A stretch of DNA of 64,000 bases. Source: Deltaproteobacteria bacterium. GTDB lineage: Bacteria; Myxococcota_A; Polyangia; DRWM01; JAAZOP01. The notes under the pieces are model-generated. The model ran no database searches, had not been told where the DNA came from, and worked only from the letters and a program-made list of their open reading frames with translations. The translations under genes and the position numbers were made by a program. Shown piece after piece: positions 61,599 to 64,000 of the stretch (positions are counted from its first letter, which is position 1; every line of letters starts with the position of its first letter). Location of the stretch: positions 1 to 64,000 of the forward strand of contig JACRCX010000022.1 of the NCBI GenBank assembly GCA_016218815.1, given 5' to 3'.

Positions 61599-63236
61599 TC
61601 ATAGCAGCTTGAGCAGGTGCTCCTTGATCGAGGAACGCGCGGCCTCGTCCGTGGAAGCGTTCGCGGCCCGCTCCCACATCTCGACCGCCTTCAACGGGAA
61701 TCCGGCGTGCTCGTACAACTGCCCCAGTCCGCGCAGCGTGGCGAAGTCGCCCGGCTCGAGCTCCAACGCCCTCTCGAGCTCCTGGATCGCCTGGTAGATC
61801 CTGCCCTGGCGACCGTAGAGGATGCCGAGCTGGTAGTGGAGCTGGTGGGAGAGCGGGTCGGCGTCGATGCCGCGCACCAGGTGCGCAACCGCCCCCTCCA
61901 GGTCGCCGTCGCGGTACTTGCGGATCCCCGCCGCCAGCTCCGCCTGCGCCTGCGCGCTCAGCTCGCGCGCGGCGCCGGCATCGGCGGGGGCGCCGGAGAG
62001 GATCTGGGCGACCTTGTCCGCCAGCTCGCCGATCTTGAACGGCTTCTCCATGAAGTGATCGACGCCGTAGGACTTCTTGAGGTCGGTCGCGAAGCGCCAG
62101 CCGCGGTAGATGGCGCTGATCATGATCACCGGGATGTGCGCGTAGCGGGTCGACTGCTTGAGCCGGCGACAGACGTCGAAGCCGTGGATCTCGGGGAGCA
62201 TGGCGTCCAGGACGAGCAGGTCGGGCGGCTCGGCCTGGACCATGCGCAACGCCTCCGCACCATGGCTCGCCTCGACCACCTCGAACCCCTTGTCGCGCAG
62301 CACCCGCACCACGAGCTGCCGGATGTCGGCCTCGTCGTCGACCACCAGCACTCGCCGGGGACGCGGCTCCCGGGGCTCGAGCGCGGCCGGCATCGGCGGC
62401 GCGGTGATGGCCAGCGCCTCGAGGTCGATCGGTAGCACCGTGACGGGCGAGCGGGCGAGGTCACCGGTACCGCTGGCGGGGGGCGTGCCGTGCGCGGAAA
62501 CGATCGCGTGCTCGAGCCGCTCGGGCGGCTCCGCACCGGGCATGGCGTAGGTCCGATCCCCCGCCGCGCGCCCGCGGTAGCAGGACTCGAGAAAGCGGCG
62601 GAGCTGCGAATGCGGGGCCACGTGCGGCACGAGCCGCAGGCCCGACACGAACTCCAGCTCGTCGAGCGTCCGCTTCTGGCCCGGATCGGCGACCGCCACC
62701 AGCAGCCGGTCGTCGCGCACCGCGAACGGCAGGATCAAGGAGCGCATCGCGATGTCGCGCGGAAGCAGGTCCAGCGTGCTCAGGTCGAACGTGACGCGGT
62801 CCAGGTCGACGGCGGGTGCGCCGGTGTCGGCGGCGAGCGTCCGCAGGAACGCCGCCTTCGTGCCCTCGGAACGGTCGCCCGTGTCCTCGTCCGCCGCATT
62901 CTCGTCCGCCGCATCGTCGACCTCGATCCCGACGACGTCCACCTCGAGATCGAGCGAGCTGGGGGGCGGCGCGGACGCCACGGCCGAGGCGAACGGCACG
63001 TCCGACGGCGGCGCCGAGTCGGCGGCCGGCGGGGGCGGGGCGGAGGAGGACGACGAGCCGGCGGAGCCGAACGTCTCGTCGAACGAACGGTCGAACGCCT
63101 CGTCGATGTCCAGCCCGCCGCCCGGCGACTCGCCGGAGCCGCGCCCCGCGGCGCCCGGAACCGCGGGCCCTGCGGAGGCGGCGCGGCGCCGAAGCGCGAT
63201 CTTGGCAAGCTGATGCTTGTCACGAGAATCGGACAT
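61599..63236 (-). CDS. Hybrid response regulator: GspE-N-like, receiver and TPR domains
   Basis: 545 residues. A disordered Ala/Ser/Pro/Asp leader covers 1-130. A GspE/PilB N-terminal (MshEN-like) domain follows at about 140-225 (AVDLDRVTFDLSTLDLLPRD, VAVADPGQKRTLDELEFVSG). A receiver domain lies at about 293-415 with the acidic pair in VLVVDDEADIRQLV, phospho-Asp in DLLVLDAMLPEIHG and Lys in HFMEKPFKIGEL. TPRs end the chain (LHYQLGILYGRQGRIYQAIQ, ELERALELEPGDFATLRGLG). MshEN domains can bind cyclic-di-GMP, and a receiver makes it a likely signalling input. It heads the minus-strand Glt-like block, 18 bp before the GltJ-like gene. No cognate kinase is adjacent. Confidence 0.82.
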   Translation of the reverse strand: MSDSRDKHQLAKIALRRRAASAGPAVPGAAGRGSGESPGGGLDIDEAFDRSFDETFGSAGSSSSSAPPPPAADSAPPSDVPFASAVASAPPPSSLDLEVDVVGIEVDDAADENAADEDTGDRSEGTKAAFLRTLAADTGAPAVDLDRVTFDLSTLDLLPRDIAMRSLILPFAVRDDRLLVAVADPGQKRTLDELEFVSGLRLVPHVAPHSQLRRFLESCYRGRAAGDRTYAMPGAEPPERLEHAIVSAHGTPPASGTGDLARSPVTVLPIDLEALAITAPPMPAALEPREPRPRRVLVVDDEADIRQLVVRVLRDKGFEVVEASHGAEALRMVQAEPPDLLVLDAMLPEIHGFDVCRRLKQSTRYAHIPVIMISAIYRGWRFATDLKKSYGVDHFMEKPFKIGELADKVAQILSGAPADAGAARELSAQAQAELAAGIRKYRDGDLEGAVAHLVRGIDADPLSHQLHYQLGILYGRQGRIYQAIQELERALELEPGDFATLRGLGQLYEHAGFPLKAVEMWERAANASTDEAARSSIKEHLLKLL

Positions 63237-63343
63237 CCGGGCGCCTCCCGCGCGCCACCCCGCTCACGGGTATCTTATCCTTGCCGGCCGAGGGCGATCA
63301 ACCTCGGCGGCGATCGGCCCTTCCCTGAGCCGGCCTGACGGAA

Positions 63344-63411
63344 CCGAACCGCGCCCTTCAGGGCGCGGCTCCGGCGGCAAGGCAGCCGCGGGCTGAAGCC
63401 CGCGGTTCGGA
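63344..63411 (+). repeat. Double-hairpin palindromic element, copy C (intergenic)
   Basis: 68 bp with perfect stems CCGCGCCC-TTCA-GGGCGCGG and CCGCGGGC-TGAA-GCCCGCGG and a 9-12 base spacer. It lies 10 bp after the stop of the M2-type peptidase gene. It is the most regular of the three copies (others at 9083 and 48452). The remainder of 63237-63421 shows no gene. Confidence 0.9.
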
Positions 63412-63421
63412 TTTGGGGACT

Positions 63422-64000
63422 TCAGTCCAGCGCGGAAACCCAGGCGCGCGGGGAGAGCGCTTCGCCCGTCGACTGGCGCACCAGCTCGTCCCAGCGGATC
63501 GAATGGCCCACCGCGAAGACCTTGTCGATGAGGAAACGGCCCGCCTCCGGCTTGTCGGCGAAGATGACGTCGCGCACCGCGGCCCCGCCGTACACGTCGC
63601 GCGCGATCGCCTCCTTGAGCTGCGCGGAGAACATCTCGCCCATGAGGTAGTTGTGGTAGTAGACCGGCACGGTCGCGATGTGGATCTTCGTCGCCCAATC
63701 GGGTGCGTCGCGCCCGTCGGGCCGCGTGACCTTCTGGAACTTCTCCACGAAACCCCACCACAGCCCGTTCAGGTCCTGCTCCGGATCGCGGTACAGCTCG
63801 CGCTCGAAATTGAGCATCACCAGGCTCCAGCGCGCGAAGATGAGCTGCTGGAGCTTCGCCTCGACCTTCGCCGCGTCGGCGACCGCCGCCGCCTGCTCGG
63901 CCGGCACGCCCAATATCGCCTGCATCCACTTCGCGTTCTTGGTCAGCCCGCCCATCATCTCCGCGACCGCCTCGGTCGTGATCATGTGGCTCTCGCGCAG
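63422..64000 (-). CDS. M2-type metallopeptidase, C-terminal part (cut by the window end)
   Basis: The last 193 codons of a longer gene; the reading frame stays open to base 64000. The segment HMITTEAVAEMMGGLTKNAK is typical of the helix after the zinc site in M2 (ACE-like) peptidases. DLNGLWWGFVEKFQKVTRPD and HIATVPVYYHNYLMGEMFSA are strong M2/M3 gluzincin C-terminal signatures, with the Tyr-Tyr-His-Asn substrate-side motif. The HExxH zinc motif would lie beyond the window. Probably a peptidyl-dipeptidase; signal peptide and location cannot be judged. Confidence 0.8.
   Translation of the reverse strand: MRESHMITTEAVAEMMGGLTKNAKWMQAILGVPAEQAAAVADAAKVEAKLQQLIFARWSLVMLNFERELYRDPEQDLNGLWWGFVEKFQKVTRPDGRDAPDWATKIHIATVPVYYHNYLMGEMFSAQLKEAIARDVYGGAAVRDVIFADKPEAGRFLIDKVFAVGHSIRWDELVRQSTGEALSPRAWVSALD

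Overview
This 64 kb window is a high-GC chromosomal segment. It most likely comes from a member of the Myxococcota (the former deltaproteobacterial myxobacterial group), probably an uncultured lineage. The lineage evidence is protein content. A cysteine-repeat surface protein ends in an Asp-Ala spacer, a GCGC motif, a membrane helix and an Arg tail (MYXO-CTERM type). There is a long cluster of Agl/Glt gliding-machinery homologues with two AgmX/PglI-type TonB-like proteins, one of them GltJ-like with zinc ribbon and GYF domains. There are many lipoproteins with Cys-Gly-Asp-Asp style N-termini. I saw no rRNA, tRNA, CRISPR array, phage or transposase gene.

Layout, left to right. 0-9.6 kb is mostly housekeeping: a double cyclic-nucleotide-binding protein, a ROK sugar kinase, an 11-repeat Cys-rich lipoprotein, an outer-membrane barrel protein, bactofilin, pyrE, a small exported protein and uvrC. 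9.9-20.5 kb holds two very large surface proteins: a 2,476-residue lipoprotein made of about 25 Big_2 Ig-like domains, and a P-domain/Cys-repeat MYXO-CTERM protein, each followed by a clear hairpin. 20.8-33.3 kb is metabolic and mixed: a TetR regulator, a CDF transporter, a giant 2-hydroxyacyl-CoA dehydratase-activator-like ATPase, a lipoprotein, a four-helix-bundle protein, a LarA-like racemase homologue, a QueC-QueE fusion, murG and an acidic lipoprotein. 33.6-42.2 kb is a polysaccharide polymerisation and export module: a Wzc-like tyrosine kinase, an O-antigen ligase/polymerase with TPRs, a NusG-like antiterminator, a short OPX lipoprotein, its outer-membrane barrel partner and a coiled-coil protein. 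No glycosyltransferases are present. 42.4-63.2 kb is one long minus-strand block resembling the myxobacterial Agl-Glt envelope machine: one TolQ, two TolR, a GltG-like and a GltJ-like TonB-type protein, three TPR-rich proteins, beta-propeller lipoproteins, an orphan FliQ/SctS and a hybrid response regulator. The window ends inside an M2-type metallopeptidase gene.

How the genes fit together. The TolQ/TolR motor, the GltJ/GltG trans-envelope proteins and the secreted TPR proteins look like one proton-driven envelope machine, with the response regulator as a possible input. The adjoining capsule or slime export genes could supply the surface polymer such machines work against. Physical linkage supports this, but the functional connection is inference.

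The most unusual layer is non-coding. Several families of short repeats are scattered through the window and repeatedly enter reading frames. A 68-bp double-hairpin element occurs three times, twice in frame inside genes (uvrC and the signal-peptide region of a TPR lipoprotein). Arrays of 7-base units occur at several places, and four of them lie inside the single queC-queE reading frame, one forming the inter-domain linker. Other units of 8-10 bases sit at stop codons. A four-helix-bundle gene is bracketed by inverted copies of a TGCAT-rich repeat.
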